Positions 24,576-36,470 of a stretch of 64,000 bases of DNA are shown piece by piece. Both the position numbers and the translations under genes were made by a program. The notes beneath the pieces are model-generated. The model was not told the DNA's origin and ran no database searches. It saw only the letters and a list, made by a program, of their open reading frames with translations. Every line of letters starts with the position of its first letter. Within the stretch, counting starts at the first letter, position 1. Origin of the DNA: Syngnathus acus. Taxonomy: Eukaryota > Chordata > Actinopteri > Syngnathiformes > Syngnathidae. The stretch lies in the NCBI RefSeq assembly GCF_901709675.1, contig NC_051088.1, forward strand, positions 10,630,193-10,694,192, given 5' to 3'.

Positions 24576-25148
24576 TTTGGAACACCAGAAGCTCAAGGTT
24601 TTTTTAGCTGGTAGACAACAATCATTCATAAATGCACCATTCTTGATTTCGATAAGAAAAAACTTTTTTTTTTTTTTTTTAAAAGAACCATGGTTCTTGC
24701 TTCTCCCAATCTGCGAGTGTCATTGTTCTTCTATTGTCTGCCTTATAAGTCCTCAAGGTCTCAATCGCTCAAGCTCTTCACTCTCAATTTAAAGTCATTT
24801 TGTTGCATTGTCATCGACTGAGGTTGAAAAAAAGCAACAGGCCAATTTTGCCAAGGACTTTAAGTAGCCTGCTGAAATTTGTTTTCAAATGTCAAGAGTA
24901 GAAGCAAAAAGTAGTCTCATCTGTGGTGAAAACCATGCAAACCAAACACAAAGCATTCTTTTTGAATGCTCTTCATTATTCTTTTTATGGCTAAAATAAT
25001 ATTTACAAGCAAATTAAAAATCTTGTTCTTAAGTGCTCCTCCTGCTTAGTGGTCAAATAACCAAAGTGAGATGAAAACATCAAGTGAAAAAACACGACAG
25101 CGAAACATATGTCACCAGATAATGAAAATGCCAGGTTGCATAACCCAC

Positions 25149-25820
25149 CTGGAGTACAGTCTTCATGGTGACAGGTGCCACGGTGGCGGTGCAGATGTTC
25201 TCACCCTGGCGCGCCTCCTGGCCCATGATGAAGAGCATCGGCGTGGCCAACGCGAAGGAGGCGAGCCACATGCCGCTGATCAGCTTCTTGGTGCGGCTAC
25301 GGGACATGATGCTCTTGGCTTTGAACGGGTGACAGATGGCCATGTAGCGTTCCACGCTCAACGAGGCGATGTTGAAGGCGGTGGCGTACGAGCAACTGTC
25401 CCGCAGGTAATAGTAGCCACGGCACACCGCGTCCCCGAATACCCACGGATGGTGAAACCAGATGAAGTTGTACAGCTCAATGGGCATGGAGAAGACGAGG
25501 ATGAACAAGTCGGACACGGCCAGACTGGCCAGGTGGTAGTGGACGGTGCTCTGCAAGTTCTGCAGACTCTTTTTGCTTAGGAGAGTGTACAAAGTGATGG
25601 AGTTGCCCAGCGAACCCACGGCGAACAGAAACAAGTAGATGATGGTCACGATCACTTTAGAATACACGTCCGTGTTCACTTCCAAGTCCTCCCTCTCTTC
25701 CGGGTCGAGATCGGCGGTGATGTTGGAGAAGAGAGAGTGATTTCCTAAAAGTATCTGCACCAGTGCGCCGGGGCGGTGCGCGTGCGCCTCGCGCCCGGAG
25801 TGCGTTAAGTTGAAATCCAT
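25149..25820 (-). CDS. ntsr1: Neurotensin receptor 1, coding exon 1
   Basis: Exon 1 encodes residues 1-224 of a class A peptide receptor that binds neurotensin and, in the known family, signals mainly through Gq at the cell surface. The N-terminus has three N-glycosylation sequons (Asn4, 27, 33) and no signal peptide. Then follow VNTDVYSKV (48-56), helix 1 with GSLGNS, helix 2 with LASLAVSDL, helix 3 with the ERY form of the DRY motif at 157-159, and helix 4. Cys133 and Cys210 are placed for the helix 3 to loop 2 disulphide. [22 protein letters not shown] and CHPFKAK are near-identical to NTSR1. The ATG at 25818-25820 sits in a strong context (GCCGACATGG); an in-frame upstream GTG was not chosen. 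The exon ends TVLQ at donor GTGGGT. Joined with exons 2-4 the protein is 404 residues. Confidence 0.96.
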
Positions 25821-25914
25821 GTCGGCATGCAAACACACTCTGATACTGAGAAGGTTTTACACGCGCACCAGAGAGAGATGCAGTCCAGTATGGTTAGGAC
25901 AAGGAGCAGCGCAG

Positions 25915-25922
25915 CTTTTATA
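25915..25922 (-). promoter_or_regulatory. ntsr1: Candidate TATA box of ntsr1
   Basis: TATAAAAG on the gene strand, about 95 bases before the ATG. Transcription would start near 25885-25890 and leave a 5'UTR of roughly 65-70 bases. The surrounding stretch is more GC-rich than the flanks. Confidence 0.5.
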
Positions 25923-26039
25923 TTTCGCAACCAGGAGGCGTGCACCATGCAATTGGGCACTGCAGTGGTGACGCAAAACTAATTCATTTGCATCTGTCTT
26001 TTTCCCACGTGAAATTTCATCCATGGTGCAAAACACCCC

Positions 26040-26042
<3 letters not shown>

Positions 26043-26070
<28 letters not shown>

Positions 26071-26073
26071 ACA
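26043..26073. repeat. (AAAAC)n microsatellite
   Basis: Six or so AAAAC units lie just upstream of the ntsr1 promoter region. Confidence 0.9.
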
Positions 26074-26170
26074 AGAACAAACAAACAAAAAAACAAATCA
26101 CACCTAAACATTGTATTAATTTTTCCCTCCATGTGCCTGCAGGTGACAAGATTGTGTGGTGGCGAGCAAC

Positions 26171-26800
26171 TACCGTATTGGCCCGAATATAAGACAGTGT
26201 TTTTTGCATTGAAATAAGACTGAAAAAGTGGGGGTCGTCTTACATTCGGGGTCTAGACATTATACCCATTCACAACGCTAGATGACCCCAGATATCTTCA
26301 AAGCGAAAGCTGAATTTAACTCCCGAGGCCAAAGCGAACCCTTGTCACGAAGAATAAAAATAAAAATAGCGGTAGCAGTTTGCATTATTTTATTGCAATG
26401 TTTTTCCTTATTCAGATTTGTTTTAAGACTACAGTTAGACTTTACTTTGATGGTTAATGCAGTTATTGCAATTTTGTTGATTTATCACAGTAGATTGGTT
26501 TATTTACATTTCAAAAACCAGAAGCCATTCATTTACAAATGTGATTGCAATTTAGTTTACATATTTAAATGTTCAGATATTAAGATGTGATAGACAGCTT
26601 TTGCATGACTTGAATGAAGCAAAATAACATGCTTTTTCTCTCAAATATATTATTATAATAATTTGTTACAGATGGACTGTAATTATTTTCTGTATAAAAA
26701 TTACTTTTGGTGTTCAAAAAGTCTTTTTTCAAACTTGAGTCTTGATAAAGAGGGGGTCATCTTATAATCAGGGTCGTCTTATATTCGGGCCAATACGGTA
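26171..26800 (-). mobile_element. Non-autonomous TA-flanked inverted-repeat DNA transposon (element C)
   Basis: The 25 bases at 26171-26195 (TACCGTATTGGCCCGAATAT and five more) recur exactly inverted at 26776-26800. The internal motif ATAAGACGACCC occurs next to both ends. Both inner copies read on the minus strand (near 26230-26250 and 26752-26780), which suggests that the element lies in minus orientation relative to elements A and B. It is 630 bp with an AT-rich, non-coding interior. Confidence 0.87.
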
Positions 26801-29800
26801 TAGGTGGCAGCCCTATGGCACTCTGCTCAAACCTCCCTTTATGATAAACCGCCACTCCCAAACGCCCTCCCTCCTCACACACTGATAAAAAACCCACACT
26901 GCATTTGGCCATAATTTTCTTTTAAAAAAATTCTGAATTGTGAATAAAGATATACTGAAACTGCAAAGAAGAAAGGAAAAGGGACCAAACTCAAATTGTG
27001 CATTGGACAAGTGGGAAAAAAGGGAACATAATTTGCAATATTACTATATGTGAGCATAAGAAAATGAATGATCTCCTCTACAAATACAATTTGGATACTA
27101 AACATAACAAGTGAATTTATTATTGACAATTTCAAACCAGCCCCCAACACATATTTTTTTCCATACACAAACTAACTACACATTATTATTTGTCAAGTGC
27201 AAAAAAGTATAGAAAAGCTAGTATCTAAAGCAATCAAACAAGCATCTTAGCGAGAGGCTAATAAAAGAGACAATACAAGGGGTCATAAAGCACGATGCTA
27301 TAAGGTAATATAAGAGGTTCTCAACAATTTCTGCCATAAAAATAACAACATACTGCTATCATGATGCACAAAGCCGTACAAATGGCTTGCCATACTGTCC
27401 TTCCACCTGCAACATTCACTTGTTTGTCCTCCTTTCTTCTCTAAATTGTGCACCTGATGGCTTGGATCTTTTCCCCTTGATGTTTACGATAAATGCAACT
27501 AAATTGACCCCCCCCCCAAGCTGTCTATTCTACAGTGACAAAAAGGGGGGACAAATTCTCCATACAACCGGCAATGTTGGTGCTCTGTTCTTTATTATAT
27601 ATATATTGCACAATGCCGGAACCTGTGTGAACTTTAGCCGACTGTACATATGCGCGTAGCTTACATAAACATATTTGTTTTTTGCTTCAATATGGCTGAT
27701 GGATCATTCGACCAGGGTCTCATTTGCTTATTGTTGCCGCTAACAAACCATATCTTCCCTCAAAGTCCTTTCCAAACTGCTACTTACTAAATGAAGTATT
27801 CAATTAAGTATTAGTAAGTAAACTCAACCCAGTGTCCTTTATTCAATTACCAGAAAGGTAAACTAGTGTTCTAATTATAAACAAATCCTCTTTGTTGTTT
27901 TACTGAGCAAATTCCTGGGTTTCCATTCGCACACACTGTACAAGAAGACATGCATGTTTTTATAAGATGGAGTGTCATTGACAGCGTCGAGATTTTTTTT
28001 TTCTTCAGACTGTTAGGAACCTATTTTCTCAAACTATGATGAATCCCAATGATACAATATCTTTTACTAAAGATCCGCCTCACAAACGTTTGTGATATGA
28101 CGCTGTGCCCTCTGGAGTACTGCACTTTAGAAACATCTTTTTGGCAGAATTCCTAATTACTCATCCTCAGAAGCATTTGGCTTTATATGTTCCACTTTAA
28201 TTGGTTATTTGTGTAAAATATCATCACAGAAAAACAGATGTTGGTGAAAAGGTTCCAGTGCACATGCATTAGATTGATTGCTTTTCTGTTGGGCGCGTAA
28301 TGTGTGTATGTGTCACAACACCATATGGACCGGCGATGAGAGAAACAATGTGAAATGCCACCAGTGTTGTTTACATTAAACATACCATAAGAAAGTTGCA
28401 CGTGGAGATTAATCTGAGCTGCCTACCGTGGGTCTGGAGAAGACCCTCCAATATCCCTCGAGGCATCCTTGCAGCACATCCTGTTGCCTTCAGAACCTTA
28501 TTGCATGGCCAGATGTTTAGCTCCAAAGAATCCAGTGTCAGTCATCCTGGTAACAAAAACTGTGTGAGCAGGTTAAGAGTGTTTGATTGTTCTTCATCCT
28601 TTGTGTATTTTGACTGAAGAACATCAATGACCTTTTATTACATTCAAGCTTGGGATTGTTTTATACTGAGGCAAGAGAAGAGTGATAATTTTCCTTGAAG
28701 GGAGACAACCTCTTTCAAGACTATCAATGCTAATGTTGTCTTTTGACAACAAACTAATCTAAGTTTTAAATCAAACAAGGAACATAGTGGTGCTTGCCAA
28801 GAATAAGCTGCAAAAGCTCAAGTGTCGTCCGCTCTTATACTGTATATGGTCAAATCCGTTAAGAATAATTACATAAAAAAACAAAATATTTGCGCAGTAG
28901 AAGTATAAAGAGCATCAGAACAACCACAGATTTTTTTTTTTAAGAAAACAAACAAAAGAGTTCATTTTGTAATTTCCGCTGTCTGCTGCCAGGTTGGCAT
29001 TGCATTTGACACTGTTCTCAATTTCCTTTTTATTGATTTATCATTGTTTTCACACAAGAAATTTCAAACTAATGTAAATTCACATGGAGCCTTTTTCCCC
29101 CAAGGGACCGCATCGCTGTGTCACTGCAGCCAAAATCCACTATTGGTATAGACGCCATCCATCATTCTAGCAGTTATCAAGCTTGTTGCCCAAAAAGGAA
29201 GAAGCAGGAGTTACTTTGTATACACACACCATACTGACACACACACACACACACACAGACACACACACTTTTATCATACGAAACAGCATTGTTAGATGGT
29301 AAATTTTTGGGGGGGCTAAAAAACAAAAGGAAGCTTTGTTGACAAATGATTTCATTTCTTGTAGAGGCCAACTTCAGAATAAAATAACTAATGCAAAAGC
29401 CGAATGGCCACTTATGACTCGACACCAACCAGACCAGTAAATATCAATCTGTTATTACCACTCGCCAAAGGCATGTTTTTTTTATTGTTTCACAGGCTGA
29501 ATATTGTTATGGAAAAACACGGTGACAGAGTTTCGTCTGCAAAAAATAAATTCAGTCATTTTGTCACACAACACTTACTTACAAAGCCTCCATCTGTCAG
29601 AAAAAGAGAAAAATAATCTACTGAGAGTGACTATAAAAACTCAAACTGCCAATGCAGCAAGACTATCACATTTGCAGATTTTTACAGCATCAGCTGTCTT
29701 AGCCAGCTCAATGTGACATTTGGAGCAGAGCAGATGGTGGTCTTAATTGATTTTTCATCTAGGTTTCTTTTTTTTAATAAATGAATGCAGTCTTTAGTTT

Positions 29801-32800
29801 CAACCCAAACTTGAGAGGGGCATGACAATTATTGCTATTGTACTCTGTGACTCCGATGCCGATTCCAATCAACAGATTTGAATGGCACCCTTTGCGACAA
29901 CAGTTGGCAAGTATTACCATAGAAAACATGAACTGTACATATACAGAGACACCATCTTGAATACATTGACGCTGCAGCCGTATTGAATGTGGCGATGTGA
30001 AGACATTTGTGAAGATAGCTCGTTGGCTTGCTCCTTGCAGATGTATCATCAAACTTGCACTCACTGGATTGATACCAAACCGTTTCTCATGATTGTATTA
30101 TGGCATTGTAACTCAAGTTTACAATTTGTGCATTCTTGGTTAACACGATGGCGAATATGGCAGCTTTTAACGAGCCACACGGTTCTATAAAGAGGAAAAG
30201 AAAATTAATCTTCATTTTAGATGTCCAAAGCGTTTGTGGGTCCCGCAATTTATATTTTGAAACGTGTTCAGATGGATCTTTAATTGTAATATGTTCCTCG
30301 TCTCATGCTGTACTGTGATTGTGCCAGCAATGTTCTAAATGCGTAATGTACGAAAACTAAATGTCACATTTTTATCCATATATAGACCAGTTGGGGCCGC
30401 AAACACTTGAAATATTTTTTTTGTAATGTTTGCAGAATATCGCAAAACTTTACAAGTAGTTGTCACCCAGTCGAGAGGTAACAGCACATGTTCCTCAAAT
30501 GTTCTTTAGATATTTGAACTATCACTGTTGAGGTTAAACAACGTAATGACTTGTGGGGCGTCACCGGTTGCCTCAAGGGTGTCTTGGGGAATCTCACCAA
30601 TATGTTTTCCCTCCATCGTCACGGCCTTGCATTGTGTGTGTTAATGAGTTTTGTGTCTCATGTCATTGCCCAGCGCTTAAATTTGTCAGCCTTTTTTTCC
30701 CAGCATGATGAGAGTCATAGTCTTAACGAGCGTGTGTCGAGGCTCGCGTTTAATTGATATCGGGCATGTAATTACACAAGTGTCATGGGTACTTTATGTT
30801 TATGTTTTAGCAATGATGGCTGCCTGATTGCATCCATCAAAATGCAAATTATCCAAGTGCTTGTGAGGTTGTCTATTGCTATCCGGACGTTTTGATGGGC
30901 TGGTAATCAGTCCAAAGAGTTGTAGACCTTTTGTTCAAAGTCAGGTGGGATAAGACAATTTGCAGTACTGGCCTGCAATATGCATAAAAGAGACCTTGAA
31001 TTGTGTAGCACCGCTGAGCAGCACCTTGCCTGTTCAATTTTTATAGGGTTGAGGAGAAACGGGCAAGCAATGTTTACTTTAGGTGGGAGGAGACCACTAG
31101 AAATTCAAGTTTATGGTGTCTGTTAAATGGATTGATTAGGCTTTCTTGTATCTTAGAGTCAACTTCTTCCAAGTTTTCTACAAAACCTAGTACTTGCAAA
31201 ACTCTTGTTGATGTAAACTCTGTGTTTACATTCCCTGAACACATGAAACCTCACATGTGCAGACACAAACTGTACTTAAATAACTCCAAAAGTGTCAACA
31301 TCAAGCAAGAACAACACACAATAGTGATCGACAACACACATGTAACCAAGTTAACAATATTACAATATTTTCAAATGAATATAAGTTCAAAAGGTGCATA
31401 AAAGGTGCTAGGGAGGCACTACACTCACACTTAACCCAAATCCTGCGATTGATTGGTTTGGATTGTCCATCTTGAAAGGACAGATGATTTATGTATTACA
31501 GGTTACATTCCATTTTGTTACCTGGGCTAATCTGAGGATATCTAATTGTATGTGCACCCAGTCTTGGTCTTCCTGTCTTGGTTTGTTTTATCTACCTTTT
31601 GGTGCTACATACTCACTTTTGACTAATCCTGAATTCAAAATGTTCTCTGATAAACAACTGAGCTATTCTTGGTTTCATGGGGTTGCTTTTGGGACCACCT
31701 ACCTCCACAAATCAAGAAAGAAGGAAGGGACAAAATATTTCTCCAGCAGCAAGCACTTTCCACCCTCAGGCTGCTAGCAATTCACCTTTCTGCCATTTAT
31801 CAACCGTTTCATTCCATAAGGCTCCCTCCAGATTGTTCCGTCTATATCCCCTTCATGCTAGGTTGTTTCTGACTCACCCGAATGTCACTGTCTCAGTCAT
31901 TGTAGTTGCTTACTCAGGTTGGGCCATTTAACAGGACCAAGGTTGTGATGGCACACGGAGCTGCTCGAGTGATGATTGTCAGCCCTGAGTCTCCACATTT
32001 TTATCACCCTCTCGCTTAAGTGACTCTTTCCCCCCATCTCCAGTAATTTCACCTTCCCCAGGTTCAATGGTGGTTGCAGTTTCTCCACACAACAGGCAAA
32101 ACAGACATTTCTAATGGTCACCTCGTTTGCAGTCAAGATTTATAGGCTACATTTATATGGTGACAATCTAAACAGAAGACTTATAAGTGGTGTCTCATCT
32201 CCATTTTTTATTTTGCGTGTATCAGAGAAAATCTGTGTGAATATGGTGACGTGTAGAATTCTAGTGTGTATGCATGCCAGGCAGCGAGGTGATGCTGTGA
32301 TTTCTCTCCACCATAATAATGTATACTTAAATGTAATTTGATTTAGAAAAAAGTCTTTACACAAATGTTTAACACAGGTAGCCCTTTTCATTAATCTGTT
32401 GGTAGCTCGTCATCATTTCAAAAAGGTTGGTGACCATTGCTCTGTTTTCTGCTGTCACTCACTTGGAGTCTCTAATCTAATAAACCTAATACCAGACATA
32501 AGCACCCTTTGATTGTTATTTTGATCTTCAAAATGAGTTTAAATGAGAGTGTGATGTCAGCGGTGGTTGCCTGGAGATGTTTCCTTGAGAGGTGACAGAA
32601 GATTCATTGGTAGAAATGAAAAGAAAATGGTGACAAAAATGGGGTCAGATAAAGCTAGCTTGCAGACAGTAGTCCCCCATGCTCAGTGACGGACCCCAGA
32701 TGTCCAAAACACATAGCTACAACTTGTACTTCCTGGGGTCTTCAGTAATGGTAATGATTGCGCCATGGATTATTGATTACACATTTAATTAAAGGAGAAT

Positions 32801-33238
32801 GCAAAGGCATGTGCTCAAGTGAGTGCCAACAAATTTCATTTAAAAGGATTCAGCATGTCATCGAACACAACATGAATAATAATGTGATATTTATTCTTTG
32901 CAGTTGCTTGTAAATTTATTTAATGCACAAGGTCAGCTTTCAGGCACCTTCCTAGGAAATTAATTGAATGTAGATGAAATGAATAATGACTAACTCCTCA
33001 GCCAAGACATGCATTTGCCAGTTTTGACACGTCATTATATCTCATGTCCACTTTCTGCAATCAGCCTCTGCATACCCAATTCGATCCATTTATTTTTAGT
33101 ATCAACTTAGCTGTCTGCCTACCAGTCAATGGCTTGCTGATTATAATTGGGCACAATCCTTACAAAAAACAACTATCCTTAAAGTTTTATTAAAGAGTAC
33201 ATCAATTGGCTTTTTAATATTATACTAATAGTTAAGTG
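26801..33238. other. Intergenic DNA between ntsr1 and plagl2, first part
   Basis: Upstream flank of ntsr1. No exon, RNA gene or clear mobile element is recognised. There is an AC microsatellite at about 29236-29271 and several A/T homopolymers. All open frames are short and unconvincing. Confidence 0.55.
29236..29271. repeat. (AC)n microsatellite
   Basis: Interrupted CA run of about 36 bases (ACACAC with two GAC breaks). Confidence 0.85.
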
Positions 33239-33454
33239 CTCTGGTTTCCTCCCACATCCCAGAAACATGCATTGTAGGCCGATTGATCGCACCAAATTGT
33301 CTGTGGGTGTGATTGAGTGTGAATTGTGAATGTGATTGGCTGGCGGCCAGTTCAGGGTATACCCCGCCTACCGCTCAAAATACTGCTGGGATAGGCTCCA
33401 GCACACCCACGACCCTTTTAAGGAGAAGCAGTTTGGAGATGAATGAATGAATGA
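33239..33454 (+). repeat. GGAT-tail retroposon family, longer decayed copy
   Basis: It contains CTCTGGTTTCCTCCCACATC, then GTGATTGGCTGGCGGCCAGT, CAGGGTATACCCCGCC and GGGATAGGCTCCAGCACAC, and ends in a (GAAT)n-like tail. The 3' 110 bases align with 7460-7589. This copy extends about 90 bases further 5', so it shows more of the parent. Confidence 0.8.
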
Positions 33455-34150
33455 TTTCCCTTGTGATTTAATGAGCACTCACAAGGACATGATTAAAATA
33501 TTACCAGTCATGATATTCCATCATAGGGCTTGTCGTCTTCGCTGATTGGTTGGCTAATGACAGTTCTGCAGCCTTATAGTGAGGGTCTGAACATTCACAG
33601 AAGTAACCAAATGAATTATTTTGTTTGTTTCTTTTTTAACCATAGAATATGGCTGCAATCTTCAGAACATGTGCTTGATGATTTCACTGAGACGGCATTC
33701 TATTCCTAACATGCAGCTGCCACCTCAGACTGGGATTGCCAGAGGTCTGTAATTACGTTTATCGCTGAGGGGTTTCATTGCTTGCTTGTATAATCATGGC
33801 ATACATTTTCCAATCGCTGCTTCTTTGCTCAATGAATGACAGAGGCCATAGGAACAGGAAGTATTTCCAAAGCATTTGGGTGTAAGCACATTACAAATAA
33901 TAGCAATTACACTTGACAAATCGCTCCAGTGGCATTCAAAGTCAAAATGACGTGGAATTGTACATGAACGCTGCAGAATCATTGATGAACATTTTGTAAA
34001 GTTAATGACATTTAACAATGTTTTAAGTGTCCATTTCTGCATTCATCATGGAGCGTATGACTGATGTCTTTGGGTAAGAGGTGGGGCACACCCTCAAGTG
34101 ATGACCAGCCAATCCTAGGGAAATGTTAAAAATATACACCATATTTCTAT

Positions 34151-36470
34151 TACCGTATTTTCCGCCCTAAAAGGCGCACCGGGTTATAAGGCGCACCTTC
34201 AATGAACGGCCCATTTTAAAACTTTGTCCATATATAAGGCGCACCGGCTTATAAGGCGCATAAAATAGAAGCTATACTGCATCAAACTGAGGTTGACTAG
34301 GGTTGCGGTATGCATCCACTAGCCAATAACCAACGACCCCTCTATAAACAATCGCGTTTCTCAAACGATCTCCTATAAAATGATCAGAACTGACTAAAGT
34401 TCGATCTAACGCATTGGTACTACTTACCTATGTTTCCCTTCCATATCGATCCGTAGATTTACTCGAAACATTAACAGAGCAGCCTATTTTGACATGAAAT
34501 AGCCTGGTACGTATAGCAGCTATCGCAATAGCATTAGCCATCCGCAAAGTCTCACGAGCCTCAGCGAAGTGTAAACAATCGCGTTTCTCAAACGATCTCC
34601 TATAAAATGATCGGAACTGACTAAAGTTCGATCCAACGCATTGGTACTACTTACCTATGTTTCCCTTCCATATCGATCCGTAGATTTACTCGAAACATTA
34701 ACAGAGCAGCCTATTTTGACATGAAATAGCCTGGTACGTATAGCAGCTATCGCAATAGCATTAGCCATCCGCAAAGTCTCACGAGCCTCAGCGAAGTGTA
34801 AACAATCGCGTTTCTCAAACGATCTCCTATAAAATGATCGGAACTGACTAAAGTTCGATCCAACGCATTGGTACTACTTACCTATGTTTCCCTTCCATAT
34901 CGATCCGTAGATTTACTCGAAACATTAACAGAGCAGCCTATTTTGACATGAAATAGCCTGGTACGTATAGCAGCTATCGCAATAGCATTAGCCATCCGCA
35001 AAGTCTCACGAGCCTCACCTCGCAATCTCCCATGAGCCTCAGCAAAGTGTAAACAATCGCGTTTCTCAAACGATCTCCTATAAAATGATCGGAACTGACT
35101 AAAGTTCGATCCAACGCATTGGTACTACTTACCTATGTTTCCCTTCCATATCGATCCGTAGATTTGCTCGAAACATTAACAGAGCAGCCTATTTTGACAT
35201 GAAATAGCCTGGTACGTATAGCAGCTATCGCAATAGCATTAGCCATCCGCAAAGTCTCACGAGCCTCACCTCGCAATCTCCCATGAGCCTCAGCAAAGTG
35301 TAAACAATCGCGTTTCTCAAACGATCTCCTATAAAATGATCGGAACTGACTAAAGTTCGATCTAACGCATTGGTACTACTTACCTATGTTTCCCTTCCAT
35401 ATCGATCCGTAGATTTACTCGAAACATTAACAGAGCAGCCTATTTTGACATGAAATAGCCTGGTACGTATAGCAGCTATCGCAATAGCATTAGCCATCCG
35501 CAAAGTCTCACGAGCCTCACCTCGCAATCTCCCATGAGCCTCAGCAAAGTGTAAACAATCGCGTTTCTCAAACGATCTCCTATAAAATGATCGGAACTGA
35601 CTAAAGTTCGATCCAACGCATTTGTACTACTTACCTATGTTTCCCTTCCATATCGATCCGTAGATTTACTCGAAACATTAACAGAGCAGCCTATTTTGAC
35701 ATGAAATAGCCTGGTACGTATAGCAGCTATCGCAATAGCATTAGCCATCCGCAAAGTCTCACGAGCCTCACCTCGCAATCTCCCATGAGCCTCAGCAAAG
35801 TGTAAACAATCGCGTTTCTCAAACGATCTCCTATAAAATGATCGGAACTGACTAAAGTTCGATCCAACGCATTTGTACTACTTACCTATGTTTCCCTTCC
35901 ATATCGATCCGTAGATTTACTCGAAACATTAACAGAGCAGCCTATTTTGACATGAAATAGCCTGGTACGTATAGCAGCTATCGCAATAGCATTAGCCATC
36001 CGCAAAGTCTCACGAGCCTCACCTCGCAATCTCCCATGAGCCTCAGCAAAGTGTAAACAATCGCGTTTCTCAAACGATCTCCTATAAAATGATCGGAACT
36101 GACTAAAGTTCGATCTAACGCATTGGTACTACTTACCTATGTTTCCCTTCCATATCGATCCGTAGATTTACTCGAAACATTAACAGAGCAGCCTATTTTG
36201 ACAGGAAATAGCCTCGCGGGTACAACAGCTATTCGGTGACGCCCCCTGACTACAGTTGCCGTAATGCTGGGAAGCGATGCGACCTTGTAATTTATTAGTC
36301 GTACTAAAACGTACTGAAACATTTTGGCAGAGCACTGTGTACAACCAGTATGGATCAACAAATTCATCAGTTGATCCATATATAAGGCGCACTGGCCTAT
36401 AAGGCGCACTGTCGGCTTTTGAGAAAATTTTAGGTTTTTAGGTGCGCCTTTTAGGGCGGAAAATACGGTA
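34151..36470 (+). mobile_element. TA-flanked inverted-repeat DNA transposon (element A) carrying a tandem array
   Basis: The 30 bases at 34151-34180 (TACCGTATTTTCCGCCCTAA and ten more) are matched 30 of 30, inverted, at 36441-36470. Subterminal copies of ATAAGGCGCACC lie near 34185, 34235 and 34250, and near 36380 and 36398 on the right, all in plus orientation. The interior is mostly an array of 227/251-bp units (34346-36215) with about 225 bp of unique sequence to the right. No transposase frame is seen. The perfect ends suggest recent movement. The superfamily is unproven. Confidence 0.88.
34346..36215. repeat. Eight-unit tandem array, 227- and 251-bp periods
   Basis: Units start with AAACAATCGCGTTTCTCAAA at 34346, 34573, 34800, 35051, 35302, 35553, 35804 and 36055. 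The first two intervals are 227 bp and the next five are 251 bp. The difference is a 24-bp insert near the unit end (ACCTCGCAATCTCCCATGAG plus CCTC) that itself echoes the preceding GAGCCTCA. Units differ at only a few sites: GATCTAAC versus GATCCAAC, CATTGG versus CATTTG, one TTGCTCG. The last unit breaks off near 36215. No open frame runs through the units. Confidence 0.97.

Larger units (their letters stand above)
12462..25148 (-). other. ntsr1: ntsr1 intron 1 (12.7 kb)
   Basis: GT-AG intron with donor GTGGGT (25143-25148) and acceptor at 12462-12464. It contains no exon I can recognise. Contents noted: a fragment of the GGAT-tail retroposon family at 16823-16858 (minus), a longer decayed copy at 20399-20520 (minus), a 29-base A run at 20641-20669, an AC-rich minisatellite at 23918-24005, a dispersed repeat candidate at about 24308-24575, and an AT-rich homeodomain-word-rich block at about 18420-18660 with an RFX-type motif. 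Confidence 0.85.

Noticed and set aside
25071-25580. 169-codon open frame on the plus strand
   Set aside because: It is the antisense of ntsr1 exon 1; its sequence has no family of its own, and the minus-strand receptor is unmistakable.
25821-25838. In-frame upstream GTG start for ntsr1
   Set aside because: Non-ATG starts are rare in vertebrates, and the ATG at 25820 has a strong context and gives the usual N-terminal length.
34346-36215. A CRISPR-like repeat array
   Set aside because: The repeats are 227-251 bp and contiguous, with no unique spacers between them. The setting is a vertebrate genome. It is a tandem satellite in a transposon.
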